Below are positions 17,701 to 28,783 of a stretch of DNA of 64,000 nt, in pieces; position 1 is the stretch's first letter; each line of letters opens with the position of its first letter. Location of the stretch: NCBI RefSeq assembly GCF_003634935.1, contig NZ_RBXO01000001.1:2319501-2383500 (forward strand). The letters run 5' to 3'. The notes beneath the pieces were generated by a model. It searched no databases, was not told the DNA's origin, and was given only the letters and a program-made list of their open reading frames with translations. The DNA is from Saccharothrix australiensis. GTDB taxonomy: Bacteria > Actinomycetota > Actinomycetes > Mycobacteriales > Pseudonocardiaceae. The translations under genes and the position numbers were made by a program.

Positions 17701-20700
17701 CACGGGCGTCCGCAGGAGGTGGTCGACGCGCGGGGTGAGAAGACGACGACGGCCTACACGCCGTCGACGGGTCCGATCACGGAGATCAGCAGCACCAACC
17801 CGTTGGGGCACGTTTCCAAGGAGTTCGTGAACCCAGCGTGGGGCACGTCGGTGGCGTCGGTGGACGCCAACAACCGGCGCGCCGACCTGTCGCACGACCC
17901 GTTGGGCCGACTGGTGGCGGCCTGGTTGCCGGGACACGACAAAGCGTCCACGGCGGCCGATGCGCTGTTCGAGTATCACTACAACACCGACAAGCCGGTC
18001 GTGGTGGTCTCCAAGCAGCGCCAGGACAACGGCACCTACCTGGCTGGCTACACCCTGTACGACGGGTTGTTCCGGCCGCGGCAGACCCAGGCCCCGGCGC
18101 CGGGGCCGGACGGCGGTCGGCAGGTCTCCGACACGATTTACGACTCGCGTGGTCTGCCGTTCAAGGTCAACGGCGCGTACTGGAACACCGGTTCGGCGAG
18201 CGGTGAGCTGGCCGGTGTGTTGGACTGGCAGGTGCCGGGGCAGACCATCACCGAGTACGACGGGATGGAACGCCCGACCGCGGCGATCTTCAAGAAACTC
18301 GGTACCGAGCAGTGGCGCACCACCACCGCCTACGGCGGCGACCGCGTGCACACCACCCCGCCGCAGGGTGCGGCGGCGACCACGATCGTCAGCGACGCGC
18401 AGGGCCGCACGACCGAGAAGCGGCAGTACACCAACGGGCTGGGCTCCGCGTTCGACACCACCGCCTACGCTTACAACACCGCTGGCCTGCTCAGTTCGGT
18501 CACCGACCCGGCGGGCAACGTCTGGCGCTACACCTACGACTTCCGCGGCCGCTTGGTGGCCACCGACGACCCCGACACCGGGCACTCGACCACGACCTAC
18601 GACGTCGCCGGCCAGGTCCTGTCCACAACGGACTCGGCGGGCCGCACGGTCGCCAACCAGTACGACAAGCTCGGTCGCCTGGTCGGCAAGTACAAGGACT
18701 CGTTGACCGGCACCAAGCTGGCTGAGTGGGAGTACGACACCGCCGTCGGTGGCGTGGGGCTGCTCAAGACGTCCCGCCGGTTCGATGGCGGGGCGACCTA
18801 CAGCAGGATCGTCACCGGCTACGACGCCGCCGGCCGCCCCAAGGGCGAGAAGGTCATCATCCCGACGGCCAGGGAAGGCGTGCTCGGCGCGACCTACGAG
18901 CTGAAGCAGACCTACACCGACACCGGCAAACCGGACCTCACCACCTACGTCGGCGTGCAGTCCGGAGGCAAGCAGACCGTCAGCGGGGAGGTCATCGCCT
19001 CCTACTACACGCCCGACGGCCGTCCGGACAGCACCAGGTCCAGCAACGCCGTCTACGTCTCGCAGACCGCGTACTCCAGCTTCGGCGAGATGCTTCAGAT
19101 GGTGCACGGCAAGAACGAGCACAACGCCGAGAAGAACGTCGCCGTCACCAACCTCTACGAGATCGGCACCCGACGCCTCCAACGCACCATCGTCGACCGG
19201 GAGACCGACACCGACTTCGAGCTGTCCGACCGCACCTACGGCTACGACGCGGCCGGGAACATCCTGAAGATCTCCGACAGACCGGAGAACCGGCCGGCGG
19301 ACGTCCAGTGCTTCGCCTACGACCACCTGCGCCGGATGAACCACGCGTGGACCCCGGCGTTGGGCAGCTGCCTGCCGGCGAGGACGGTCAACACACTGGG
19401 CGGCGCGGCACCGTACTGGCACTCGTGGACGTTCGACAAGACCGGCAACCGGCTGACCGAAACCCAGCACACCACCGCTGGCGACACGGTCCGCACGACC
19501 GCCTATCCGGCCGCCGGCGCGGCTCAGCCGCACACGGCGCTGTCGGTGACCACGGCCGGGCCGAACGGGACGTCGCTGGACACGTTCGGCTACGACCCGA
19601 CCGGGCGCACCACGTCGCGCAGGATCGGCGGTGATGAGCAGAGGCTGGAGTACGACGCCGAGGGGCGCGTCTCCAAGGTCACGAACGCGGACGGCAAGGA
19701 GTCGACCTACCTCTACGACGCCGACGGCGGCCGGCTGATCAGCCGTGAGCCGTCCGCGACGACGTTGCACGTGTTCGGGCAGGAGATCCGCCTGGACAAG
19801 GGCACCTCGACGCCGTCGTGGACGCGGCGGTACTCACACGGTGGCCAGGTCGTGGCGGTGCGCAACAGCATCTCGGGGCTGAAGTGGTTGGCGGGTGACC
19901 ACCAGGGGACCAGCCAGTTCTCGATCTCCCAGCACACGATGGAGGTCGTCCAGCGTCGCCAGACCCCGTACGGGGCGGCACGCGGCACCGCGCCGGTGTG
20001 GCCGGACAAGCTCGGGTTCGTCGGTGGTCGCAACGACGAGTCGGGGCTGACGCAGGTCGGGGCGCGCCTGTACGACCAGTCCTCGGGCCGCTTCCTGACC
20101 GCGGACCCGGTCATCGACAACAACGACCCGCAACAACTCAACGGCTACGCGTACGCCAACAACAGCCCCGTCACCTTCAGCGACCCCACCGGCCTGATCC
20201 GCGACTGCGGCCCCGACGGCGTGCTGTGCGGTCGCTATCCACAGTTGCACGCGCCCAAGGGGAGCGAGGGCGACCGGTACGAGGCCGAGCGGGGCTACTA
20301 CCAGTGGCGTGAGCGGGCGTATCAGCAGCAGCAACGCCGGGTCAATGCCAACGTGTCGGCCGCCTTGGCGAAGGAGGGCATCAGCCGCGAGGACTACGAG
20401 CGCGCCCTGGCCGACGCCCACAAGACCAAGTGGGATGTGATCAAGGAGGTCGCCTGGGAGGTCCTGAAGGAGATCTCCGGGTGGAACGACATCGTCGACT
20501 GCTTCAGCGGCGGCGACATCTGGGCTTGTGCCGGTTTGGTCGCGGGTTTGGTGCCGTGGGGCAAGGTCGGCAAGATCCTGGAAGCCGGTGTCAACGCCTT
20601 CAAGGCCGTCAACCGCTTGGCCGGGATCATCGACAAGGCCAAGGGCGTCCTGCGCCGGGTGCAGTCCATCACCGAGGACGCGCAACGGGCGGCGACGGAG

Positions 20701-21569
20701 GCGTTCCAAAAGCTATCGCCGCCCGGCGCGGATTGTGTCCGACACAGCTTCGTCGGTAAGACATCGGTCCTGATGGCCGACGGGTCAACCAAACCCATCG
20801 CCGAGGTCGCCATAGGCGACAAGGTCAAGGCGACCGACCCGGCGACCGGGGAGACGACCGAGCGGGCCGTGGTCGCCACCATCGTCCATTCGGATGAGGG
20901 CGACATGACCCGGCTGACCGTCACCGGTTCGGACGGTGCGACGGGCACGGTGGAGGCCACTTCCTGGCACCCAGTCTGGGTCGACGCCGAAAGCCGCTTC
21001 GTCGACATCGGCAAGTTGACGCCCGGCCAACGCCTGACCTCCGCCGACGGCACCCAGCCGACCGTGTCCAAGGTCGACCGCTACCACCACTTCAAACCCG
21101 TGTACGATCTCACAGTCGACGGCATCCACACGTACTACGTAGCGGCCGATGCAATCGACATCCTGGTTCACAACTGCCGCAAGCCTGGCCACACAGTCGA
21201 CGTGGACGTGCTGGATGGGGACGGCGAAGTTCGGCTGTCGTACTCTGTGGGCAGCGGCAACCCCTCCGATGCGGAGAAGGCTCTGGGTGGTGGGTACAAC
21301 ACTGAGGCGGCAACGCATACGGAGAACCGTGTCGCACGCATGTCGGGTGCTTCCTCCGGGAAAAGCCCCATCCCCGGCGATCAACATTCAGGGCTTATTC
21401 CGGTCGCTGCTGGGGAGAGCGTGCACATCACGGGACAGTTGCCACCATGCTTTCGGTGCAGAGGTGCGATGAATCGCATGGTCAATGAGCTTGGAGCAAG
21501 TGTGACATATTCCTGGAATGGCCCTCGGGGTAGCGGCCAGTGGATTGCCACCGGTGGGAGGCGGCGCTG

Positions 21570-21570
<1 letters not shown>
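14752..21570 (+). CDS. RHS polymorphic toxin with HINT domain and C-terminal deaminase-like toxin
   Basis: The protein has 2272 residues with a signal peptide (1-30), an SpvB/TcdB-like region starting near 257 (VPMRVPPAVAGAAPSVSLGY), many YD repeats (YDxxGRL), and an RHS core ending at residue 1811 (DPTGL). A pretoxin HINT domain runs from Cys1995 to the HNC at 2140-2142. It keeps the T-x-x-H pair (Thr2070, His2073) and the terminal HNC used to cut off the tip. The last 130 residues form the toxin. HTE at 2189-2191 and PPCFRC at 2231-2236 are the zinc-binding and catalytic motifs of nucleic-acid deaminases, perhaps Pput_2613-like. It should deaminate bases in a rival cell after delivery. The start is a GTG with GAGG rather far upstream. 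Confidence 0.88.
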
Positions 21571-22894
<1,324 letters not shown>

Positions 22895-22966
22895 TCATGC
22901 CCCTACAGCCCACAGTGCGCGATCGCGGCAGGTCGGCACCTCAGCACAGAGTTCTGGCACCCCGCA

Positions 22967-23791
22967 GGGGCAAGGCCGGCAAAATCCTGGAAGCAGGCGT
23001 CAACGCCTTCAAGGCCGTCGATCGCCTGGCCGGCATCATCGACAAGGCCAAGGGCGTCCTGCGCCGAGTGCAGTCCATCACCGAGGACGCGCAACGAGCG
23101 GCAACCGAAGAGTTCCAAAAGCTGTCACCGCCCGGGGCGAGCTGTGTCCGGCACAGCTTCGTCGGCAAGACATCGGTCCTGATGGCCGACGGGTCGACCA
23201 AACCCATCGCCGAGGTCGCCATAGGCGACAAGGTCAAGGCGACCGATCCCAGGACCGGGAAGACGACCGAGTGGGCCGTGGTCGCCACCATCGTCCATGG
23301 CCGACGGCACCCAGTCGACCGTGTCGAGGGTCGCCCGCTACATCCGCCTCGAACCCGTCTACGACCTCACCGTCGAAGGCGTCCACACGTACTATGTGGT
23401 GCCCGGTAGGTCTGACGTCCTTGTCCACAACTGTGGCGAGCCGAGCGATGACCTGCTGGCCTACGCAGACGCTCACATCGATCAGACCAACGTTGCATCA
23501 GAGGTTACCGCCGTGAACGGGGTGACGGGCTACGGCATCAGCGTTAGCCGGACACTCGACGAGTTGACACCGGAAGTGCGGACCGCCGTGCAGATAACCG
23601 GGCACCACGGTGGTTGCGGGGAAATCGGCGGACTTTGCGACCTGGAGTCGCGTGGTCACTCGATCAGAGGTGCTGGTGCCACCTCGGTGGACGTCAAAGG
23701 CGGTTCCGAAGGTTATGGCTGGGAACGTCATGGCGCTCCACGAGCGATGTGCGGCTACTGTGTCGAATTGTTCAAGTTTTTGAACAGTTGA
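22967..23791 (+). pseudogene. Orphan RHS tip: broken HINT plus YwqJ-like deaminase tip
   Basis: Bases 22967-23298 match 20558-20889 of the main RHS gene collinearly, with roughly nine bases in ten identical. Then 152 bases present in the main copy are missing (between 23298 and 23300), which removes the HINT T-x-x-H segment and shifts the frame. After the shift the HINT end (VYDLTVEGVHTYYV, HNC) leads into a different tip of about 117 residues. That tip has HHGGCGEIGGL and, near its end, MCGYC, the pattern of YwqJ-type deaminases. It has no signal peptide or RHS core. An ATG at 23297 could still express a 164-residue piece. It is a silent tip that could recombine into the main gene. Confidence 0.82.
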
Positions 23792-23825
23792 CATTCGACT
23801 CCGATCATGGGGGTAGTGGTTCGGC

Positions 23826-24740
23826 ATGTATGGGGATGGCTTCTCGGCGTCAGTTTCGGTGATCTTGGGCAGACTGGAGCGCCTGTTCGCGGAGCCGCTG
23901 CTCCGCCCTTCGGGATGTGTTCGGGCTTCGGGTGGGCGGCGGTTGGGGAGGCCGTTGTCGTCGGCGCGGGTCGAGGTTTTCGAGGACGTGCACGGCGTCC
24001 GCCTGCCGGCTGCCTACCGCACGTTTCTGGTGGAGGTGGGGGATGGGGGCGTCGGTCCGGGTTACGGGTTGCCGCCGTTGAGCCCCTGGCGGAGCGTCGA
24101 GTTGCCGGGAGGGCTTGCCGAGGTCGAGTTCGGGGGTCGTGTCCACCGGGCGGTGCGGGTGGCCGACCGGGGTGGTACCGAAGCGACGGCTTTGCTGCTG
24201 GACGGTGTCGAAGCGGGAAGTCTGGTGGACTTCCGTGAGAAGGGGGTGGGCGCGCCGCCGCGGTTGTGGCCGGGTGGTGATTTCCTGTCCTGGTACGCCG
24301 CCTGGTTGGACACGGTGCGGCCGGTGGCCGCCGAGCCCCGATCCGAGGCCGTGCTCGTCGGGGCGTTGGGCGGTTCGGAGGCGGGACAACGGGCGGGAGC
24401 GGTGTTCGAACTGGGGGCACTGCCGGTGCTGTCCGACTCCACGGTGGAGCGGCTGCGGGTGTTGGCGGTGCGTGATCCGAGTTCGGCGGTGCGGTACCAG
24501 GCGGTCGAGTTCTTCGGTGCTTCCGGTGTCGCGGCGGTGGACACGCTCGTGGACGCGGTGGGGGATGTGAGTCGAGCGGTCGGTCGTCGGGCGCTGGTGC
24601 ACGTCATGCGGTTGGCGGGTGCGACCACGGCTTGGGCGGAGGCCCTGGAGCGTATGCGCTTCACTTCCGACGAGGTCGGTATCCGGATGGCGGAAGACCT
24701 GGAACAGCGTCGCCGATCGGGCGTGGTGCTCCCGGACTGA
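23826..24740 (+). CDS. SUKH (SMI1/KNR4)-domain immunity protein with HEAT-like tail
   Basis: The protein has 304 residues from an ATG 34 bases after the orphan tip. The ribosome site (GGGGG) is weak. Residues 45-150 carry a SUKH domain: FEDVHGVRLPAAYRTFLVEV, then GDGGVGPGYGL. Residues 165-300 are an Ala/Val-rich helical region like HEAT repeats (LRVLAVRDPSSAVRYQAVEF). SUKH proteins are the classic immunity partners of YwqJ-type deaminases and other nuclease tips, and this gene follows exactly such a tip. It should protect the cell if that tip, or a related one from a neighbour, is active. Confidence 0.82.
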   Translation: MYGDGFSASVSVILGRLERLFAEPLLRPSGCVRASGGRRLGRPLSSARVEVFEDVHGVRLPAAYRTFLVEVGDGGVGPGYGLPPLSPWRSVELPGGLAEVEFGGRVHRAVRVADRGGTEATALLLDGVEAGSLVDFREKGVGAPPRLWPGGDFLSWYAAWLDTVRPVAAEPRSEAVLVGALGGSEAGQRAGAVFELGALPVLSDSTVERLRVLAVRDPSSAVRYQAVEFFGASGVAAVDTLVDAVGDVSRAVGRRALVHVMRLAGATTAWAEALERMRFTSDEVGIRMAEDLEQRRRSGVVLPD

Positions 24741-24895
24741 GGGCTCGACGCCGATCCGACGATCGCGGATGGGCTGAAGTCATATTCAAATATCCGTCGC
24801 AACCGTCCCACATGGGGTGAGTCCCGCCGCCGATATGCAGGGCTAAGGGATGTCACGTAACTGATCTTGTGGTTGGTGGCTCGGGTACTTCTCGG

Positions 24896-25665
24896 TCAGC
24901 CGGTGAGGGCGATGTTGTGGAGGTGGGCGATGCCGGAGGCTGTGGGGCGCTGGGTGTGGGCGGCGCGGAGGTAGTCGCGCAGGATGGTCCAGTTCTTCAT
25001 GCGGGCCAGGGCGTGTTCGGGGCGGGCTCGGATCGAGAGGTGGATGGTGTTGAGGTCTTCCTGCCAGTCGGTGGGTTCGCCGCCGTCGCGGGGTTTGCGG
25101 TAGGGCGTGATCACTCCGAGGTTGCCCTGGTAGCCGCCGTCCGCCATCACCGTGCGTCCGACCAGGGTGTCGGCGATGCCGGAGTTGCGGTAGACGGTGC
25201 AGTCGTTACGGTTGCCGGGTTTCGACTCGCCGGTGGCGATCACGAGGCGGGTGTCGGCGTCGATGGCCACCTGCAGGTTCGTGAGTAGCGGTAGTTCTTC
25301 GACCGGGCGGCCAGGCGGTGGTCGCGAGTGGGCACCAGGGTGCCGTCCACGGTCACCCCTGGTCGACGCGGCGGCGCCGGACCGGGGCCAGCGCGGACAG
25401 CGGGCCGACGGTATCAATCACGCGGTGGGCCGCAGCGCGCGAGACGCCGAACAACGGCCCGAGTTGGCGCATGGTCAGGTTGGTGCGCCAGTAGGTGGCC
25501 ACCAGCAGCACCCGGTCGGCCAGGCCCGGCGCCACTGCCGGCCGGGGCGACCGTCGGCGCTGGCATCACCGCCGCGCTCGGCCACGACCTTCACCAGCAT
25601 GCGGAACTGCCCTGGCTGCAAGCCGGTGAAGGGTGCGATCCACTTCGACCGTTCGAGGAGCATTT
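24896..25665 (-). mobile_element. IS5-family transposase, broken by frameshifts
   Basis: The minus strand encodes a transposase of about 255 codons in three frames. The start is MLLERSKWIAPFTGL near 25665, followed by LTMRQLGPLFGVSRAAAHR (helix-turn-helix). VDGTLVPTRDH holds the first catalytic Asp, VMADGGYQGN the second, and ARPEHALARMKNW the Glu region. At least two frameshifts and a stop near 25355 separate the parts. I cannot place the terminal inverted repeats. The element has cut into a toxin tip (see 25672). It is inactive unless the frameshifts are sequencing errors. Confidence 0.8.
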
Positions 25666-25671
25666 CGGTCC

Positions 25672-25782
25672 TGGACCCAATATGAAGATGGTCCCGGTTC
25701 GGAATGGGAGATCCCATATGGGAAAATTGACCTCTTCAACAGTCTGACGCTGGGCAAGGAGAAGCTGTGGGCACCGTGGTAG
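25672..25782 (+). pseudogene. C-terminal remnant of a third toxin tip
   Basis: An open frame from 25672 encodes about 36 residues (for example WEIPYGKIDLFNSL and KEKLWAPW) and ends in TAG at 25782, inside the start of the next gene. The toxin-stop/immunity-start overlap is the same arrangement as at 21570, so this is probably the tail of a toxin whose front was replaced by the IS5-like element. I do not recognise the toxin family. Confidence 0.5.
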
Positions 25783-26078
25783 GAGATCGAGACATCCATG
25801 ATCTTCCGCTGTCGCAGTGGGGGCAGATGAGTGCCGACTTGGTTGGGCGGGTAGTCGAGGTTCGGATCTTGTGTGTTCACGCCTTCGGCGTAGGCGTAGA
25901 ACTGACTGCGCAGGGTGTCTACGGCCATGTCAATTCTCCTCGCGTTACGGATGGTCGTTTCACGATCGAGGAAACGGCGAAGCGCATCGGCGAAGTCAAA
26001 AAAGCCCTCGTGCTGGCAGTGGACCCGGGTCGGCAGCCCACTCTGACACTTCGTCCGTCTGAAATACCGGCTTCCTGA
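25767..26078 (+). CDS. Small S1/OB-fold-like protein, probable orphan immunity protein
   Basis: The protein has 103 residues. The GTG at 25767 has AAGGAG at ideal spacing. The sequence (LVGRVVEVRILCVHAFGVGV, then GVYGHVNSPR) has the beta-barrel rhythm of S1-like OB folds. It overlaps the tail of a truncated toxin and is followed by a terminator, so it looks like an immunity gene whose partner has been lost. The fold call is tentative. A role as a lone translation- or RNA-binding protein is the alternative. Confidence 0.65.
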   Translation: MGTVVGDRDIHDLPLSQWGQMSADLVGRVVEVRILCVHAFGVGVELTAQGVYGHVNSPRVTDGRFTIEETAKRIGEVKKALVLAVDPGRQPTLTLRPSEIPAS

Positions 26079-26082
26079 TATC

Positions 26083-26120
26083 TGCGCCAGTCCGTTCCTT
26101 GGGTGGAATGGGCTGGCGCA
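26083..26120 (+). terminator. Terminator of the S1-like gene
   Basis: A 16-bp stem with two G-U pairs (TGCGCCAG... and its complement ...CTGGCGCA) and a 6-base loop begins 5 bases after the stop codon. Confidence 0.75.
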
Positions 26121-26218
26121 TTTCCGGAATAGGATTGCGGCGGGAGGCTTCTGCACTGCGCTTAGGCTACTCCCGTCGGAAATCATATTGTCTACGAGTT
26201 GTGTGACAGGCTCTGGGC

Positions 26219-26478
26219 CACAGCCCCGTCACCTTCAGCGACCCCATCGGCCTGATCCGCGACTGCGGCCCCGACTGCGTGCTGTGCGGTCGCTATCACA
26301 GTTGCACGCGCCCAAGGTCAGCGAGGGCGACCGGTACGACGCCGAGCGGGGCTACTGCCAGTGGCGTGAGCGGGCTGTTCAGCAGCAGCGTCGGGTGAAT
26401 GCCAACGTGTCGGCGGCCTTGGCCAAGGAGGGCATCAGCCGCGAGGACTACGAGCGCGCCCTGGCCGATGCGCACAAG
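26219..26478 (+). pseudogene. RHS core-end fragment (third copy)
   Basis: These bases match 20160-20420 of the main RHS gene (PVTFSDPxGLIRDCGPD, then the linker before the HINT), with a one-base deletion near 26300 (CTATCAC for CTATCCAC) that destroys the frame. It is followed directly by remains of a SUKH gene, so it is the debris of another tip cassette. Confidence 0.85.
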
Positions 26479-26482
26479 AATC

Positions 26483-26665
26483 ATGGGGTAGGGTTCGACA
26501 TGTATGGCTTCTCGACGTCGCGATCCTGGACAGGGTGGAGTGCCTGTTCGCCGAGCCGCTGCTCCGTCCTCCGGGATGTGTTCGGGCTTCGCCGACGAGG
26601 TCGGCGTCCGGGTGGCGGAAGACCTGGAACAGCGTCGCCGATCGGGCGTGGTGATCCCGGGCTAG
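26483..26665 (+). pseudogene. SUKH-gene remnant with internal deletion
   Basis: The first part matches the beginning of the gene at 23826 (around the ATGTATGG start, then the codons of ERLFAEPLLRPSG in altered form). The last 65 bases match its end (ADEVGVRVAEDLEQRRRSG). About 740 bases between them are gone. It shows that an RHS-tip plus SUKH cassette was once duplicated here. Confidence 0.78.
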
Positions 26666-26689
26666 GACTCGACTTCTGGCTGTTGGCGC

Positions 26690-26910
26690 TGGTGGCGGTG
26701 TGGATGTCGTGGCGTGGTGCGGGTCTGGTGTCAGGCACTCTGGCCGGGCGCAACCGTTCGGGTGATTTGAGCACGCGGAAGGCGTGGCTGATGTTGAACT
26801 AGTGCGGGAACGCCTGCCAGGCCAGGTCCACCGCGGCGTAGTCGAGGCTGGTGCGGGAGTGCCACGGCCACACCGGTTTCGGGATGGTCCCTGACGGCCG
26901 GCGGTCGACC
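26690..26910 (-). mobile_element. Transposase C-terminal remnant
   Basis: On the minus strand, IPKPVWPWHSRTSLDYAAVD and, after an in-frame TAG, FNISHAFRVLKSPERLRPA resemble the end of a DDE transposase around its Glu helix. No N-terminus or inverted repeats remain. The family is uncertain. Confidence 0.45.
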
Positions 26911-27130
26911 TGTGATCGGCAGGTTCCCGGCGTGGGCCCCAGGCGATGCGGTGGGTCGAATCTCGGGTGCGGCCGATCCTTTTGACGATGCTCGCCCACC
27001 AGGGACAGCTCCGCGATCGACCACATCGAGCCGGAGGTCAGGGGTGGGCACGGCGGCGCGCACAATGGAGCGGTGGCCTGCCGTCGATGCAACAGGCGGA
27101 AGTCCGCCGAGCTGCTGGAGGGTTGGGACG

Positions 27131-27655
27131 ATGAGCTCAGGGAGCACCTCGAACCCCGGCGACGCCGGGTCAGTGGCGGAAGGTGAGCCTGAAAGGTTGT
27201 ACAAAATCGCCTTCGACCTTCCTGATGCGACTGTCGCGTGGGCACGTGCCTCGGTGGAGCGGCTCTGGGCTGGAAAGACCTTGGTGAAGCTGGAGGTCCA
27301 GATCAGGAACACCCCGTTCTACGTGAAAGGCATCGCTTTCGGGGACGTGGTGCGGGTCAGAGCGGATCATGAGCGTAGGGAGTTCGTGTTCGAGGAGTTC
27401 GTGTCGGAGTCCGGGCACTCGACGGTCCGCATCATCCTCAAGGAGGACGATGCGGAGGAGATGGCAGACGCCCTGCTCCGCAGCTTCGGCTGTTCCTGGG
27501 AGACCGACGCGTCGGGATACCTGTGGGCGATCGACGTGCCGCCGCAGGTCGATTACGGCTCCATGAGGGATGCTCTCCTTCGTGTTGCGGGTGAAGGCAA
27601 GATCGGTATCGAAGAGGGTGCGCTTGCGACGGCTCACCGCCGTGGGCTCGGATAG
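27131..27655 (+). CDS. DUF4265 protein, probable immunity protein
   Basis: The protein has 174 residues. The ATG has GGAGGG upstream. The sequence (NTPFYVKGIAFGDVVRV, SGHSTVRIIL, a late LWAIDVPP) fits DUF4265. This family is often encoded in arrays of immunity genes next to polymorphic toxins. It is cytosolic and acidic. Here it has no toxin before it but lies among toxin debris, so it may be an orphan immunity gene kept against neighbours. Confidence 0.78.
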   Translation: MSSGSTSNPGDAGSVAEGEPERLYKIAFDLPDATVAWARASVERLWAGKTLVKLEVQIRNTPFYVKGIAFGDVVRVRADHERREFVFEEFVSESGHSTVRIILKEDDAEEMADALLRSFGCSWETDASGYLWAIDVPPQVDYGSMRDALLRVAGEGKIGIEEGALATAHRRGLG

Positions 27656-27684
27656 CCTCGAACTGCTTGGGAGCCTGGAGATGA

Positions 27685-28062
27685 GTGACGGCGCTGTCGT
27701 CCAGTGCGATCGTAGTGCGACGGTCTGTCGATAGGGGTGTGGACGTTCGTTTCACGGTGGATCCGTCGGTGTCCGGCGTCGACCGATACCATGCGGTTCG
27801 CGGCGAGGATCGCTGGGATCTGCAGGAATGGCTTTACGGTTTCGACCCCGACCTGCGTCGGTGGCGGTGGTGGGATTTGAGCACTCTTGACGGGCGTGTG
27901 GCCTACCTGTGGCTCGACACCCGCGGTGAACCCGTCGTGCCATGCGAGGAGCTGTATTGGGCCGTGTTCGCCGCGGGTGCGCGAGAGGTGCGTGTGGTGC
28001 CACGGCTGTCCTCGGATAGTTGGCAGGGCCAGGTCAGCATGGGCCTCCTTCGGGGCACATGA
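27685..28062 (+). CDS. Hypothetical protein in immunity-gene array
   Basis: The protein has 125 residues from a GTG at 27685 with GGAG four bases before. A GTG at 27739 is an alternative start. The middle is rich in Trp and Arg (LYGFDPDLRRWRWWDLST, then YLWLDTRGEPVVPCEEL). I do not recognise the family. It lies 29 bases after the DUF4265 gene on the same strand, so the two are probably cotranscribed, which makes an immunity or antitoxin role plausible but unproven. Confidence 0.55.
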   Translation: MTALSSSAIVVRRSVDRGVDVRFTVDPSVSGVDRYHAVRGEDRWDLQEWLYGFDPDLRRWRWWDLSTLDGRVAYLWLDTRGEPVVPCEELYWAVFAAGAREVRVVPRLSSDSWQGQVSMGLLRGT

Positions 28063-28246
28063 GAGTCCTCTGCGGACCGATTGTCGGTGGCTCGGGGATG
28101 GAAGCTCGCTCGTGGCTCACCGCGATGCGCTCGGGCGGTCGTCGGAGCAGGAATCCCTTCTGCGTGGAACCGTTCGGGTCGACGGGGGTGGGCCTCCGTT
28201 GCCGGGGGTGGGCGGGTGCCTCGTGGGCTGGGATCCGGGGGGCTTC

Positions 28247-28286
28247 TGGTAGCCCAAGTGGGTATGGTTGCCGTCGTTCAGGCCGG
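28247..28286. repeat. Short repeat, copy 2
   Basis: This is the second copy of the repeat at 22058-22098 (TAGCCCAAGTGGGTATGG and flanks). The bases before it (GTGGGCT...GCTTC) are also similar in both places, so the duplicated unit is longer than the best-conserved core. Confidence 0.65.
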
Positions 28287-28337
28287 GCTACTGGTTCGAT
28301 GTGGGTGGCGCGGACGAGTGCCGCGCCACCCACACAG

Positions 28338-28493
28338 TCACTGCGTCAGGTCGACGATCTGCCCGATCAACGCCACGACCTGCACCAGTGCGCCCAAGAG
28401 GACGGTCACCCGATCGGAGTGCCACCTCCGGTTGGGTGGTCGGTCCTCGTCGCGTCGGGGTCCTTCGTCCTCGGCGCGACCGTCGGACGTCAT
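28338..28493 (-). CDS. 51-residue single-span membrane protein
   Basis: The ATG at 28493 has a very strong GGGAGGTG ribosome site. A charged, Arg/Asp-rich N-terminus (about 28 residues) is followed by a membrane segment (VTVLLGALVQVVALIGQIV). The strong start argues for a real gene. Similar short proteins with one helix near the C-terminus are common in actinomycetes, and their function is unknown. Confidence 0.6.
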   Translation of the reverse strand: MTSDGRAEDEGPRRDEDRPPNRRWHSDRVTVLLGALVQVVALIGQIVDLTQ

Positions 28494-28783
28494 CCCGCAC
28501 CTCCCTCTGCCGACCTGCCGGATGGGGCGGGCGTCGGCTTTCCCGGCCCACGTGGTGCCGGGAAGCGCAGGTGAGAGGTGTTGCCGGGATCTTCTTGCGG
28601 GTGCCGCGACCGGGTGCCGCGGCACGCGATCGACTGTATCCGCCCACCGGGGCCCGTAGGACGATCAATCGGGTATCCATCCCGAACGAGTCGTCACGGA
28701 GGGCCCCTGATGTCACACGAACGTATGAATGTCAGGGGCTACCTGTAACGCTTCCGACCGGTCGCGCGGTAGATATGTCCGGC

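Noticed and set aside
26188-26802. A 204-residue plus-strand frame
   Set aside because: It runs through RHS and SUKH debris in the wrong frame, so it is a by-product of the frameshifted remnants.
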